Of a DNA stretch of 64,000 nucleotides, positions 1-11,280 are shown piece after piece. The DNA comes from Zhengitettix transpicula (Eukaryota; Arthropoda; Insecta; Orthoptera; Tetrigidae). Numbering within the stretch: the first letter of the stretch is position 1; each line of letters opens with the position of its first letter. The DNA lies in contig CM073596.1 of NCBI GenBank assembly GCA_037074705.1, forward strand, positions 22,542,001-22,606,000, written 5' to 3'. The notes below the pieces were generated by a model that saw only the letters and a list, made by a program, of their open reading frames with translations, searched no databases and was not told where the DNA came from. Both the position numbers and the translations under genes were made by a program.

Positions 1-59
1 AATTTTTGGCGATAGACTACTACGTTTACGAGTGAACGAATAGGTTTAATTAAACATGT

Positions 60-200
60 TTATTCCTCTTTCTCTTATTACTAACTAGCCTGGGAGTGCC
101 CGGCGTTGTCCGAGATGTAATTTACCCACGCAACTCGACCCCCCCGCCTACCCCTAAATGTGTAATCGGCCGCGTTGCAATGTTTGAAAAGTAACTAAAT
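60..200. repeat. fragment related to the 1.3-4 kb tandem array
   Basis: The words 'gcgttgtccgagatgtaat', 'acccctaaatgtgtaatc' and 'gcaatgtttgaaaagt' match recurring landmarks of the tandem array at 1265-3962, for example 'gcgttgtccagaatgtcat' near 2498. It is probably an outlying, decayed unit. This was matched by eye. Confidence 0.35.
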
Positions 201-623
201 TAAGTTAATAATGTGGTACTTAATTTAGTAATTTTCTAAATTAAATAATTTTTATTTACATTAAAAACTTTGTTTAATTTTATTTACTTTTCTGCAAATC
301 AACTTTTTTAAGCGGGATGATGTTGGCGTTCCCATATTCATCTTATTCGTATAATGAATAATTACAAAGGTAAAATTATGGTCAATCGTTTTTTTATTTG
401 TTCCATAAGTTTTCATATAAAGTCCCATAAACACAATTAATTGGCTGTCTACAACATGGAGGAGGAGAAACAGTAGCTGGTGTCTCATGCAGTTCTTGTT
501 CTATGCATCTTAAATAAAATAACTGATAAATTTAACTTCCTAAATAACGCACAGACTCTCACAACGGAAATAATTATAATAAGGAAGACAGCTTAATTGT
601 TAATTAACTAATTACTTCTCAGT
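201..623. other. AT-rich DNA, nothing recognised
   Basis: Low-complexity AT-rich sequence. The one open frame here (75 codons, minus strand) has no domain, no codon-use signal and no splice context. Confidence 0.6.
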
Positions 624-904
624 TACTCACCAGGTTCTGGATGATGACGTTCTCCTGTGCTGTCCGCAGCCTGTGTGGCGTGTGCCAGGTATACCATATA
701 TGGTGCGGGACATGCTGCGATCCCTGATTGGCCGCGGAGGATCGCCTGACATTCACTAAGAAGCATGTGTCCTGGACGCTGCGGTCAGGCGATCCTCAGC
801 GGCCAATCAGGTCGCAGCATGTCCCGCACCACCATATATGGTATACCTGCCACACAGGCTGCGGGCAGGAGAGGAGAACGTCAACGTCCAGAACCTGGTG
901 AGTA
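624..904. repeat. foldback (long inverted repeat) element
   Basis: Left arm 624-750 and right arm 784-904 are reverse complements over about 120 bp, with a few mismatches and small indels, around a 33-nt spacer (751-783). The outer ends read 'tactcaccaggttctgga' and its complement. The arms are GC-rich compared with the flanks and share an internal 'taccatatatggt' palindrome. No transposase frame is present and no clear target duplication was seen, so it is best called a non-autonomous foldback or MITE-like insertion. Each arm end, read outward, contains CTG|GTGAGTA, a splice-donor-like word. Confidence 0.85.
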
Positions 905-1264
905 GCCGAGTGCTGTTACGATATCATAATATGTCACCAAGCAGATATAATTATCATCAACATCAGACTGAGCAAAGGTTGAAAACATCAAAACAAACCT
1001 TTCGTCCACTCAGACAGTCTGCAGATGTTACAAATATGTACAGAAACGTTTTTGTGTTGTTATTTAAAGATTTTATGAATCATAATTAGTTTAAATTATA
1101 AAAATCGTCTGTTTATGGCCGTTAAGGATGTTCATTATTAAAAACAGACGTGAAAATAAAACATATGACTAATATTGCAGTGTGAAGAGCTGACAATTTG
1201 CAGAAAAACTAAATAAATAAAGAATATTTATACAGATCATATCATCAGGTGTTTATTACAATAC
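905..1264. other. AT-rich DNA, nothing recognised
   Basis: Single-copy-looking AT-rich sequence between the foldback element and the tandem array. Confidence 0.5.
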
Positions 1265-3962
1265 TACCCCAATATGTCTCCAATTTCGGTTGCTTTTGTG
1301 CTATTTTTATGTAACGCTCCTCGAACCCTATCCCTAAATGTGCACCCTCCGATGCCGAAGGAGGTTGAACTCATTGACATAATATATCGACCGTTTATAC
1401 ATGTTAGAAGATGACCACCCCCACAAATGTGCGATAATCAAACAGTATTTATTCCATGCAAAAATCGACCGATTACATTGTCTGGAAATTTCTATCCCGC
1501 CCACCACCTCCCAAACCCGTCGCGTTACAAAGGTTGTCCCAATGAGACTCGGCGACATTCATAGTTTCTGAATAGATTCGAATATCGGTTGTTTTAGCGT
1601 TATTTTTATTTAACGTAAATCCACCCCAACCGCTAACCTTGCTCCCCTCACAGGGGTTGAAATTGTACACAAACAACATCGGTAAAAATACTATCAAAGT
1701 CATTAACCCCGGGAAATAATTATTTAACGCAAATATCGACCGTTTAAAATGTTTGAAAATTTCCTCCCCCACCCAACTCCTCTACGCGTACTTCCCTACC
1801 ATGCCGTAAGGTGTTGAAATTATATTCAAACAAAATCGGTAGAAATACTATCAATGACATTGGCAGCGTAAAATATTTATTTCACGCAAATATCGGCCAT
1901 TATACATTTCTGAAAATTTATACCCCCACCCAGGACCTACCACCCCCAGTCACTTTCCCAATGGTTGTGATAAATAAACTCAGTGACATCCATAACTTGA
2001 ATTTGACTCCAATCTGGGATTTATTTTCTTGTAACGCCTCTCAAACCCCCACCCCTAAGTGTGATCTTTCACGTCCTTAAAAGGTTTAAATTAAAAACAG
2101 AATCAGTAGAAATATTATCAGTACATTGATCTCGATAAATATTCATTCCTTTCAAAAATGGACCGTTAAACATGTTTTAAAATTAACACTCCCGCCAACC
2201 CTTCCTTTGGGGAGTTAAACGATTAGTTGAGTGTAATAATTAAACTCATTGACATCCATGACCGTGAGTTCGACTCCAATTTCGATTGTTTTTTCATCAT
2301 TATATTGTAATTACACTCCACCCCCACCCTTAAGGGGAGCTCCATTCCCAATACCAAAAGAGGTTGAAATTATACGCGGAGAAAATGTAGAGAAATTTTA
2401 TTAATGAAATTGATCCAGAAATATATTTAATAACGACCGGTCAACATTTTTTTAAAAATTCACTCAACTCCTCCCACCTCAGCCCACCTCTCACGCGTTG
2501 TCCAGAATGTCATAAATAAATTCAGCAACATCCTTAGATTTGACTCGTTTTTTCTTGTCAGTCCCCTCTACCCCCATGCATCGCCCTCATGCCCAAAGAG
2601 GGGTTCAATTTTTACACACACAACTTGGGTAGAATTACTTTAAATCAAATTAACCCTGAAAATATTATTCACCTCTAATATCAGTTAGTAAAAGTTTCTA
2701 CACCGGGAAAACCTTCGTTCTACAACCTCTAATATCGGTCGTGATTTCATGTTTCAATATTTATACTCCCGTCAAACACCACTCCTCGGGAGTTAAATGA
2801 CAAATTAAATGTTATAATTAAACTCAGTGACATTCATAACCCTCTGTTTGACTCAAATCTCGGTTTTATTCGCGTTATTTATTTTTAACGCACGTTGACC
2901 CTCACCCGTAATGTGAGCACCCTCTCAATCCCAAAAGGGATTCAAATTAAACTCAGAGAACGTGTAGTGAAATTTTAATAATCTCATTGTTTCAGAAATA
3001 TATGTAATCGTCGCAAAATTCAACCGCTTAACTTACTTTAAAATTTATATTCCCCACTCACCTCCACCCAACCCCAGTCCAGCCCAAACCCGCGCATTGC
3101 TCAAATTGTCATAAACGAACTCAGCGACATTAAGTACGTTCGACTTATTCGAATGTTGGTTGTTTTCGAGATATTTTCTTGTAACACAAGTCCACCCCGC
3201 CCCCTAAGCGTTCTGCACCCTCATGTCGCAAGAGGTTGAAATTCTATTGACATAAAATCGGTATAAATACGATAAATCTAATTAACCCTGAAAAAAAATT
3301 ATTTTCCGCAAATATAGACCTTTTAACATGTTTGAAAATTTTCAACCCCATCCTCTTCCGCCCCTGGGGGTTAAATGGCCAAATTAAATCATAATTACAC
3401 TCTGCGACATCCAAAAACCTGTGTTTGACTGTAATTTTGGTTTTATTCGCGTTATTTAATTGTAAAACACTATCTATCTCTTCGATCCCAAAAATGTTTA
3501 TCTGCCTAAATATCTCCTCTCCTAAGAGTGCTTCCCTCTAATGCCGAAAAAGGTTAAATTTTACAAACAACATCGGTAGATATATTGTCAATGTCATTGA
3601 CCTCGACAAATAATTATTTAACGCAAATATCGACCGTTTAACATTTTAGAAAAATTCCACCCCTGTCCACACCATCCACCCCAACCCTTGGGGTTAAAAG
3701 GCCAATTGAATGTCATAATTGAACACGGTGACATCCATTACCTTTGAGTTGACTCGAATCTCGGTATTTTTAGCGTTATTTACTTGTAACCCCGCTCCAC
3801 CGCCACCCCTTAATGTGATCAACCCTCGTGCCACAAGGGGTTAAAATTAATAAAAATCACATGAATAGAAATACTATAAATCTAATTAACCCTGAAAAAT
3901 ATTTATGCAACGCAAAATATCGGACATTTTAGCATGTTTGAAGATTTCCACCACCGTCCAAT
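1265..3962. repeat. ancient degenerate tandem (satellite-like) array
   Basis: A set of landmarks returns in the same order about ten times: 'aatatcgaccgtttaacatg', then a C-rich stretch (CCACCCCCACCC-like), then 'ggggttaaatggccaatt', 'aactcagtgacatccataac', 'tttgactccaatctcggtt', 'ttatttcttgtaacgc', a second C-rich stretch, 'aaaggggttgaaattatac' and 'atcggtagaaatactatcaa'. The 'atcgaccgttt' landmark falls near 1465, 1733, 1889, 2157, 2432, 2730, 3020, 3310, 3625 and 3919. Spacing is mostly 268-315 bp, with one short 156-bp step that suggests an internal deletion. Units are strongly diverged, so the array is old. No protein is encoded. Confidence 0.8.
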
Positions 3963-4095
3963 CATTTGGTGAAGGGTGTAGATTTGTAAGCGGAACATAC
4001 CCACATGTATACACACATACATACCCGCATAAGGCAATTTTATATAATAGAAGCTATATATATATACACTATTTAAAACAATTACTAAATTTGTA
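3963..4095 (+). repeat. retroelement-tail-like segment
   Basis: The run 'ggaacatacccacatgtat' followed by CA/TA-rich repeats and 'ttatataatag' resembles the short tandem tails at the 3' ends of insect LINEs (RTE-like). A related tail lies at 5255-5320. No reverse transcriptase frame adjoins it, so the family is unproven. Confidence 0.35.
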
Positions 4096-4996
4096 GATAT
4101 ATAATTTTTCCATCTGAAAATAAACTATTTGGTGGTTTTAGCAATCTGCAGTTGGCAGCATTGTATAAAATTAGTGCAAAACATTACGAAATACGCTGTC
4201 TTTAATAGAAAAATATCAATTTTGAACATTTAAGTATTGTTTTTATCATAATTTTATGTATTTTCCAGTGCGTATTGCAAGGTATAATTGGGAAACATAT
4301 TAGTCCCTGATCCCGTTAAATATTCCACGTCAAAAGTCAAGTTATTTAAAAGAAAATTAATGCCATGGATTGTATAACCTTTCATAATAAATTATATTTA
4401 TCACTCGATGTGGTATTGGTAGATTTAATTATACTTATTATTCATTCAAAATATTTTTGCTCAGCTTCATTTCTCAGAAATTGAACATCTACAACGTCGT
4501 TCCCAAAAATGGAAAACAAATACTGCTATCCTATCCTAAAATTTTTGTTTCACGACACAAATTGCACGCAATAATTTGTTTACATTTATACAAATTTATA
4601 GAAATACGTTGCGTAAAGTACAATTAATTGTACTTTTAATTCAATATAAATGTTCCTATTTATGTACAAACCTTTGACTGAGAGTGCATTAATTGAATAA
4701 CTTTCGGAGTTCCGTACGTCATTTTGAATACTTTTATAGTTACAAACATATAATTTAGCAGTCGTACCTTAGACAAATCTTATTATCTTCTGATATATTA
4801 TACAGGATACAATAATACGTTATATTTAAAATTTTATAAATCTCGACCGACCCTCATTTGAATGTTTTATAAGGCGCCATATTGGCGTTATTAAAGATGG
4901 AGAATATTTCCAAATTAACTTTGCGCAAGGATGGTAAAGTATTTCGTATACTTTTTTATTACTATTTGATGGAGAATTACTGAAAAAATTTTTACT
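4096..4996. other. AT-rich DNA with a short dispersed repeat
   Basis: No gene. The words 'ttattcattcaaaatattttt' region at 4437-4480 and 'ttattcaatcaaaatatttc' near 4999, each followed by a 'gct..atttc' stretch, are related. This suggests two copies of one decayed mobile element. Confidence 0.4.
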
Positions 4997-5325
4997 TTTT
5001 ATTCAATCAAAATATTTCTGCTTTATTTCATTACGAAATGCAGAACTATATTTTTATGATGCGTCAATGTCTTGAAAATTTATGACGTCATCGTCTCGCG
5101 AAGTAATTTAACACTAATTCGTAACTTATTTCATTTATAATTATTTCCATGTTTCTTCTGGGGGTTTCTCACCCCCACAGTAACGGTTCTCGATTTTGGC
5201 AGAATATATATACCAATTTTTGTTGAATTCTGTCCATGCGATAAAATTTGTATAAGGAACATACAAACAAATATACAAACAAATTTACAAACACTCTGCT
5301 TTATTTATTAGATTAAATAGCATTC
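4997..5325 (+). repeat. dispersed element ending in an ACAAACAAAT tail
   Basis: The segment ends in 'ggaacatacaaacaaatat', further 'acaaa' repeats, then 'tctgctttatttattag'. This layout is typical of the 3' end of non-LTR elements or SINEs in insects. The 5' part matches the 4437-4480 fragment. No coding region remains. Confidence 0.4.
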
Positions 5326-6180
5326 ATTTTAGCTTAAGATAAGCAAAAACTTAGCTCTACCTTTAAATTTATCTTCGGAATTCCATTTTAAAATGTAATT
5401 ATTCTTTACATAATATCCTTGTTATACTGAGCCCTCCTTCCAGTTATATTTCAAAATTATAATTTCTTTGTCCTTCGATTACGTTATTAAGCAAGTAGGC
5501 CATTCTCTTCAGTTCTCTCCCTAGTTCTTTGCTTTGATCCAAAGAGCTCTTCGCAGTATAAATTTGTTTTTATCATCCACTCGCTCTAATATGTCTTCGT
5601 TCGTTATCCTGGTTTGTTCACTTTTATTTGTTTGTCATCCTTCTCCATAGTGGCATTTTAAAACTTTTAAAGTATTGTCTTTACCTTTGTCAGTGTGCCC
5701 ATTTTTAAATCTAAACTTTGAGAAACTTGACTAAATACAGTTTGTTTGTTTTCTTCGTGAAAGCTTTACTTGCTATTGGAATATCTTTTCTCTCTCATTG
5801 CCTTTTAAATATTAGAGGTCAATGAAAATTTTCAAAATATGATACTTTATCATGCTATTGAAAACCAACTTAGGCTTTTACCTATCATGTTGCTTTTTCT
5901 TTCTTTCCGGTTTGTTAATAATATATCATTATATGAGGTTTATTTATTATTTATCATCGTTGGCTATCACATGACCGTATTTCACTAATAGTCCACAAAT
6001 ACATGCAAATAATTACAGTGATCAGTTTTGAGTCTTCAGCAACATACCTATACTTCGCACATTACACAGAAACTGGAGTGACACACATTAGTACGTAAAA
6101 ATGTAATGTAATGTAAGAGTGATGTTTTGATTATAATTTTTTCGAACTGTTGATCTTGTCAATTTATTCAGTGTATTTAC
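5326..6180. other. AT-rich DNA, nothing recognised
   Basis: No open frame, repeat or motif of note apart from a short TGTAA repetition near 6105-6117. Confidence 0.5.
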
Positions 6181-6239
6181 CGCGATTCGGTCATTCCATT
6201 TTTTACTGATGTGTCTGCGTGTCGGCGGTAGTACGGAAT

Positions 6240-6463
6240 ACTGATGAAGACTAAATCGTACTCGGATGAATTGGAGTTGGCGAGGACCTTAGCTGACCCC
6301 AATCGCAGAGCGAAACGAGTTCATTCGAACAGAAGGGTTGGTTGTGGACCCCGGAGCATTACGTTTAACGAGAAAACTTTGGTCCTCCGTTCAATTATTA
6401 TCTACCGTTCTGGAGGCCTCTCGAAGGCTATCGGAACTCAATGAACTTTATGAAATTTGTTGA
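6240..6463 (+). pseudogene. possible coding relic, unknown family
   Basis: Two frames are open across a GC-richer patch. The frame 6244-6444 starts with ATG (66 codons) and reads basic and low in hydrophobics. The frame 6293-6460 has 56 sense codons between TAG (6290) and TGA (6461). It reads as a plausible amphipathic helix, with WSSVQLLSTVLEASRRLSEL near its centre, but lacks a start codon and has no obvious splice acceptor. I do not recognise a family. It may be a fragment of a mobile-element protein or chance. The following frame (6441-6638) shows no supporting features. Confidence 0.2.
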
Positions 6464-6639
6464 CTTAAATGGGATAAATAACTGCGTTCGCATTCATCAT
6501 GGATTCGCCGAGAAGCGTATTGGCCTGATTGTCAAAAAATATAATTTCCTGATTTTGTTGGTGCCGTTACAAATCATTCAGAATTTTATCTATAAAAATA
6601 TCGATTCAAAGCGAAGTAGTCGACTCACACAAACATGAA

Positions 6640-7037
6640 GTAACACAACAAAAATAAAATAATTTGAATTTTTTTTGGGATATCTTATCGTTCAGAATAA
6701 TCAAGCAATACCTTAAGATTGAATAAATTTATTTAGACCTTAGTTCTATATTAAGAAATATATCATAAATCTATATTACAAATTATATTGTAGTTTATAT
6801 GTGGAATTTCTGTGAAATGAAATAATATCTGAATCAAGTAAGATCGATAATATTTACCACATATGATTTAATTTTCATTTCAATCCGATATTTAACAGGA
6901 AAAGACAACTAAACATATTATAAATTTAATATCCGTTTAACATATATTATATAATACATTCTTGTAATGAAATTTGGATTATAATGATATTTACTAAGAG
7001 AAATATGCTGTATCTGGCAAGGAAGCCTGTAAGATAT
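6640..7037. other. AT-rich DNA, nothing recognised
   Basis: AT-rich sequence with no repeat or coding signal I can support. Confidence 0.5.
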
Positions 7038-7510
7038 TCTCTCGCAGGTAAACCTTCCCAGAGAGCTTTGGAGGAGTCTACCTTTGGAGATGCCTACTCC
7101 TCTCTCTAGTTTTTAAACTAAGGTTCCCACATGCCGAGGCACCTCTGCCTGTTTTAAGAGGTGTATGTCCCGGGATCGCAGAAATTGGGCATACGGTAAG
7201 AGTTGTCCGTTATTCCAATTGCAATAGCACTGAGAGGGAAATGCTTCGACTTCACAGAACAACCCCTCTACCGCTATCGGAAGGGCGTGAGACAAGTACC
7301 AAATGCCCAACCTAGCTGATGCTGGTTTTTCTAGGGTTTTCCCTGCATCTCATTTAGGAAAATTGATGTGTAGGATCCTTAAACCATAGCCCGGGGACCC
7401 TAGTTAACTCTTGGCTACCTTGCTTTACCTTTCCGCATCCTCCGTTTAAATCCCTTTCCTATGCTATAAGAGGGGAGTGGCCTGTGGATTACCCTATATT
7501 GAGCCGTGTC
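7038..7510 (-). repeat. solo arm of the 450-bp-arm foldback family
   Basis: From 'ctacctttggagatgcc' (7078) to 'gtggattaccct' (about 7497) this is one complete arm of the family described at 9599-10567 and 27890-32970, in the orientation that forms the right arm there. The preceding 40 bp ('ctctcgcaggtaaacctt') match the start of the central region. The opposite arm is missing. 'Strand' marks the reverse orientation of the arm. Confidence 0.8.
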
Positions 7511-9598
7511 TACACCTTTTTCTTCTTCTTCTGTCCGTACCTGGATGAACATGAAACTATTTTGTTGCCAAGAAGATTTTATGTAGATTAACTACTTTAT
7601 AATCTGATGTAGTTCCAAAGTCGAGATTAAACATTGTGTTCTGTGTTTGTAATATAGATTGTACTTAACGTTAATAAATTTATTGGTTATTTAAACTTAG
7701 AAAATGTTAAAATACTTCACTAATTGTAAAATTGTTTTAAAAGAAATATAAATATATAAAAGGCAGAACACTAAAACGTTTTTATAAAAATATCTTAGAT
7801 TTAATATAAAATCTATACATCGATAGATATATCAATACATCGATCTGAAACAAGAACAACAACCAGCAGTCAGTCAGTACAGGTCAGAAACTTTAATGGT
7901 GTGATTACTTCGTGCCAATCCGGTAGGCCTAGTATTGTTTTAAATTATCACATAGTACATAATTTATAGGGTAAAATACAATTTTTAAGAAGTTGATATA
8001 GATAATTTCTTCAAAAATATTTACACGTTATCAAAACAATAAATATATTGTGGTATGCGATTCTCTTGTTTACCACTCCCGCCGGTGAGCTCAGCAATGG
8101 GAAACTATACCAACTGCACGCCAGATAATTATTTTTAAAATTATCAAAAATTGTTTTAATTTATCATTATTATTTTAACAGAACACAAGACTCTATTTAA
8201 TCTCTCTGAGTCGTTCAAGTTTATATTTATTTTTTCAGCACTTTCAAATACATTAAACCACATCAATCTCAATTTACAAATTACTATGTACCCCTTCCAA
8301 AGATAATATACTTTCTTAAAACAAAATTCCATTGCCTGGCAACCTGACTTCTTCTTCTTTTACCCTAATACTATAAACACCTTAATAAATTACCACAATA
8401 TATTTACAAATCATAATAACAAACAGTTATGTATCTAGATGATTAGACAGTGATAATGTATCGCAATAGAATTACTTAAATAGAACTTTATAATCGAAAC
8501 GGTTTAACAGTTGAATATGTCTTAAAACAATAAGCTAGATTCTTACAAGGAGGCAAAATAATAAAAAAGTTAATAATTGATAACGAAAAATGACCTTGCA
8601 TGATTCGGATATTTTCTGTATAAACTGAAATTTTGTGTTGATCTACAAATGATTTGTCACATCATCTATTTAAACAAATGAGACGAAAGTGTGTTCCTTT
8701 TGGTATTTTTGGTCCAAAACAATAAATAAATAAATAGCTGATTTATAATTTTTGGTTTATAATATCTGATAAAGGAAAAGTTTGTTCGTTTTTTACTTAT
8801 AACATTCTGACACGATACTGCAGTATGTGTGACCTCCAAAAGAATGGTAAATTGCGGGTTTGCTAATAACCTATCCAAATGCAAGTAAATTAAATTTATA
8901 TCCAGTTTCATACGCCAAAATGTGTACGGTTTCTTCACGATGACAATTACTTCTAACGGATTTACTCTATTGTTTTGACAGCAGAATCCTTTTCGTTGTC
9001 GCAGCGTCTGAAATTACTCTGTGTTTTTCTTGTTAAACTCCGTCGTCTCTGTTCTGTTTTCATTGAATTAATACTGCAGATGTCTTTCCTTATTAGATTC
9101 CATCGTTCTCCGGTCGTCAGAGACTAATATAACCATCGCAAACGTTTGTTTGCCCATTTGGAATGACTGCTTTGCTTCTATATTTATCAAATTAAAACTT
9201 TATTTTTGTTATGAGTAATCGGCGTAGTGATTGGTTTCATGTCAATGTGTCTTTGGGTGACCTTCATAAAATAATAGTATTAATAAGATATTCCTAATTA
9301 TCTGATCACAGTTTTCTTAACCTGGATGTGCCAATAAATTAACTCGTAAAGTGTTAAAATTTTTTCGTTCATTTATCTGTCCAATCTGTTTATTTCAGGT
9401 CTTCAAAATGTTCTATTCCCGACACGGAATTCTAAAAAACTTTTATGTTAAACCTTTACTACTAACTAATAATTCGATCTACAAAAAAAAATTGTTTGTA
9501 GACCACGATTATTACATCATGTAATCTGTATTTGTTAAGAAAAATGTTGCCTTCACGCTGATTATCCCCTTTTAGCCTTTTTTTTAAAGGTGTAGATA
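7511..9598. other. AT-rich DNA, nothing recognised
   Basis: About 2 kb of AT-rich, apparently single-copy sequence. A pyrimidine-rich stretch ending in CAG at 9389-9399 is followed by 39 open codons, but no donor site or recognisable peptide follows, so no exon is called. Confidence 0.5.
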
Positions 9599-10567
9599 GG
9601 CTATGTATAGGGTAATCCACTCTTATAGCATAAAAAAAGGAGTGAAAGGGGGGATGCGGAAAGGTTTTTTTTGGGGGGGTGTCAGGCTACATGAGGATAA
9701 TCCACATGGTGGCAACTCCCTTTTAATAGCATAGGAGAGTAATTGAAAGGGGGGATTCGGAAGGGTAGAGGAAGGTAGCCAAGGGTTAACTAGAGCCCCG
9801 GGCTGTGGTTTAAGGATCCTACCCGGCATGTCACCTAAAAGTAATGCAGGGAAAACCCTAGAAAAACCTGCAACAGGTAGGTCGGGCATTGGGTATTTGT
9901 CACACGCCTTTCCGATAGCGAGGGAAGAGTTTGCTATGGGGACGCAGCATTCCCTTCTCCGTACCTCGACCAGTTTAGGAGGCAGCTGGCCGACTATTCC
10001 AATGGGAACAGAGAACAACCCTTACCGTATGCCCAAGGTCTGTGACCTCGGAACATACACCTCTCAAAACAGGCCGTGGAAACCTTAGTTCAAAAACGGA
10101 GAGAGGAAAAGGCATCCCCAAAGGTAGCCCGTTCTTGTCTCTCCTACAAGGTTCTGCCTGCGAGAGAACAACCCTCGTAGGTACTGCCTGCGAGAGAATA
10201 GCCCTCGCAGACCGCGTTGTAGATGCGGAAAGGTCTTCCACTCCTACAAATAAACCTGTCTAGTGGTACCTGCGGGAATCTTGTTTTTCAGGAGAGTAAT
10301 AGTACATTTGGATATGCCCGCGGCACCTCGGCCTGTTTTGAGAGGTGTATGTTTCGGGGTCGCAGAGTTTGGGCATACGGTAAGAGTTGTCAGCTATTTC
10401 TATTGGAATAGTCGGTCAGCTGCCTCTTTAACCGGTCAAGACAAGGAGAAGGAAAAGGGAAAGCTGCGACCCCACAGCAAACCCCTCTCCCCGTCTTTTC
10501 AAATCCCTTCCTATGCTATTAAAGGGGAGTTGCCACCACGTGGATTACCCTGATATAGCTTGTTACC
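9599..10567. mobile_element. foldback element with long inverted arms
   Basis: The left arm runs 9685-10127, from 'ggctacatgaggataatcc' to 'ggcatccccaaaggtag'. The centre is 10128-10310, with repeated 'gcctgcgagagaa' words. The right arm, about 10310-10567, is the reverse complement of the left arm carrying an internal deletion. An extra partial arm start (9599-9668) precedes it. The arms are GC-rich and nearly stop-free in several frames on both strands, which produces spurious open frames of up to 131 codons. No transposase or reverse transcriptase motif was found, so it is probably non-autonomous. An A-run follows at 10568-10580. Confidence 0.75.
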
Positions 10568-10582
10568 CAAAAAAAAAAAATT

Positions 10583-10803
10583 CCTCTCTCCGTTTTTTGG
10601 ACTAAGTTTCCCACAAGCCGAGGCTTCGATCTATCTGAAGAAGGTTTTATAGTGTTGCCGCTGCATCAGTTTTAGGAGAATTACCAGGTAGAATTCGTAA
10701 AATATAGCCCAGGGTCCCTAGTTAGTACTTGGATGTTTTCCTCTACCTTTCAGCATGCTTTAAAAGGTGAGTTGTCGCAACGTGGATTACGCTCATGTAG
10801 CAT
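10583..10803 (-). repeat. internally deleted arm of the same family
   Basis: Starts with 'ctctctccgttttttggac' and 'aagccgaggc', jumps to the 'gcatcagttttagg...agcccagggtccctagtta' part and ends 'acgtggattacgctcatgtag', in the order of the right arm. Much of the middle is missing and divergence is higher than in neighbouring copies. Confidence 0.65.
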
Positions 10804-11030
10804 ACGTGAAAGTATAAAATTTAAAAATGTGTTAAATTTGTGTCCTCGCTAATATTAATATTTAAGTTGTCTTACAATATGGAAGATATTTGTTTAATTT
10901 ATATTTCAAAATACCTAAGGAATAAATGCATAATATTGTGTAATTAGAAGAGGAAATGCGAGTAGTTATCACGACGTGTACTGTAATGTTGGTATTCCCT
11001 ATTCCCGGCAGCTTTCTGCGCAACTCCCCA

Positions 11031-11280
11031 TTGTAATTACGTAGTAATAGTGAGAGAAGTTGAGCAGAGGAAGTGCCCTACTTTCGGCGGGGGAGAAAGT
11101 TTGGAGACATTACCGGGGCTGGGTAATGATAGGTGTGTGTTGACTCAGGAGGGATCGTGACGAAGACAGATGGCGCCGCCTGCCGGAGTGCAGATAAGCT
11201 CCCTCTGCCACTTCTGCGCCAAAATAAGCCGTACAAGTGTCGCGCTCCCTCTCGTGCTCCATTCATGCTCTATCATGTGC
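11031..11280. promoter_or_regulatory. GC-rich island with a CTCF-like site
   Basis: A GC-richer patch in AT-rich flanks. The word at 11168-11186, agatggcgccgcctgccgg, read on the minus strand gives GCAGGCGGCGCC. This resembles the insect CTCF core (AGGNGGCGC class). Insulator function is inference from motif alone. The overlapping 62-codon frame on the minus strand has no features of a protein. Confidence 0.25.

Noticed and set aside
9400..9524. 39 open codons after a pyrimidine tract and CAG
   Set aside because: AT-rich random-looking peptide, no donor, no poly(A) context and no recognisable family.
9623..10018. 131-codon minus frame and several overlapping frames in the foldback arms
   Set aside because: Arms are stop-poor in many frames on both strands; no conserved catalytic residues or start context were found.
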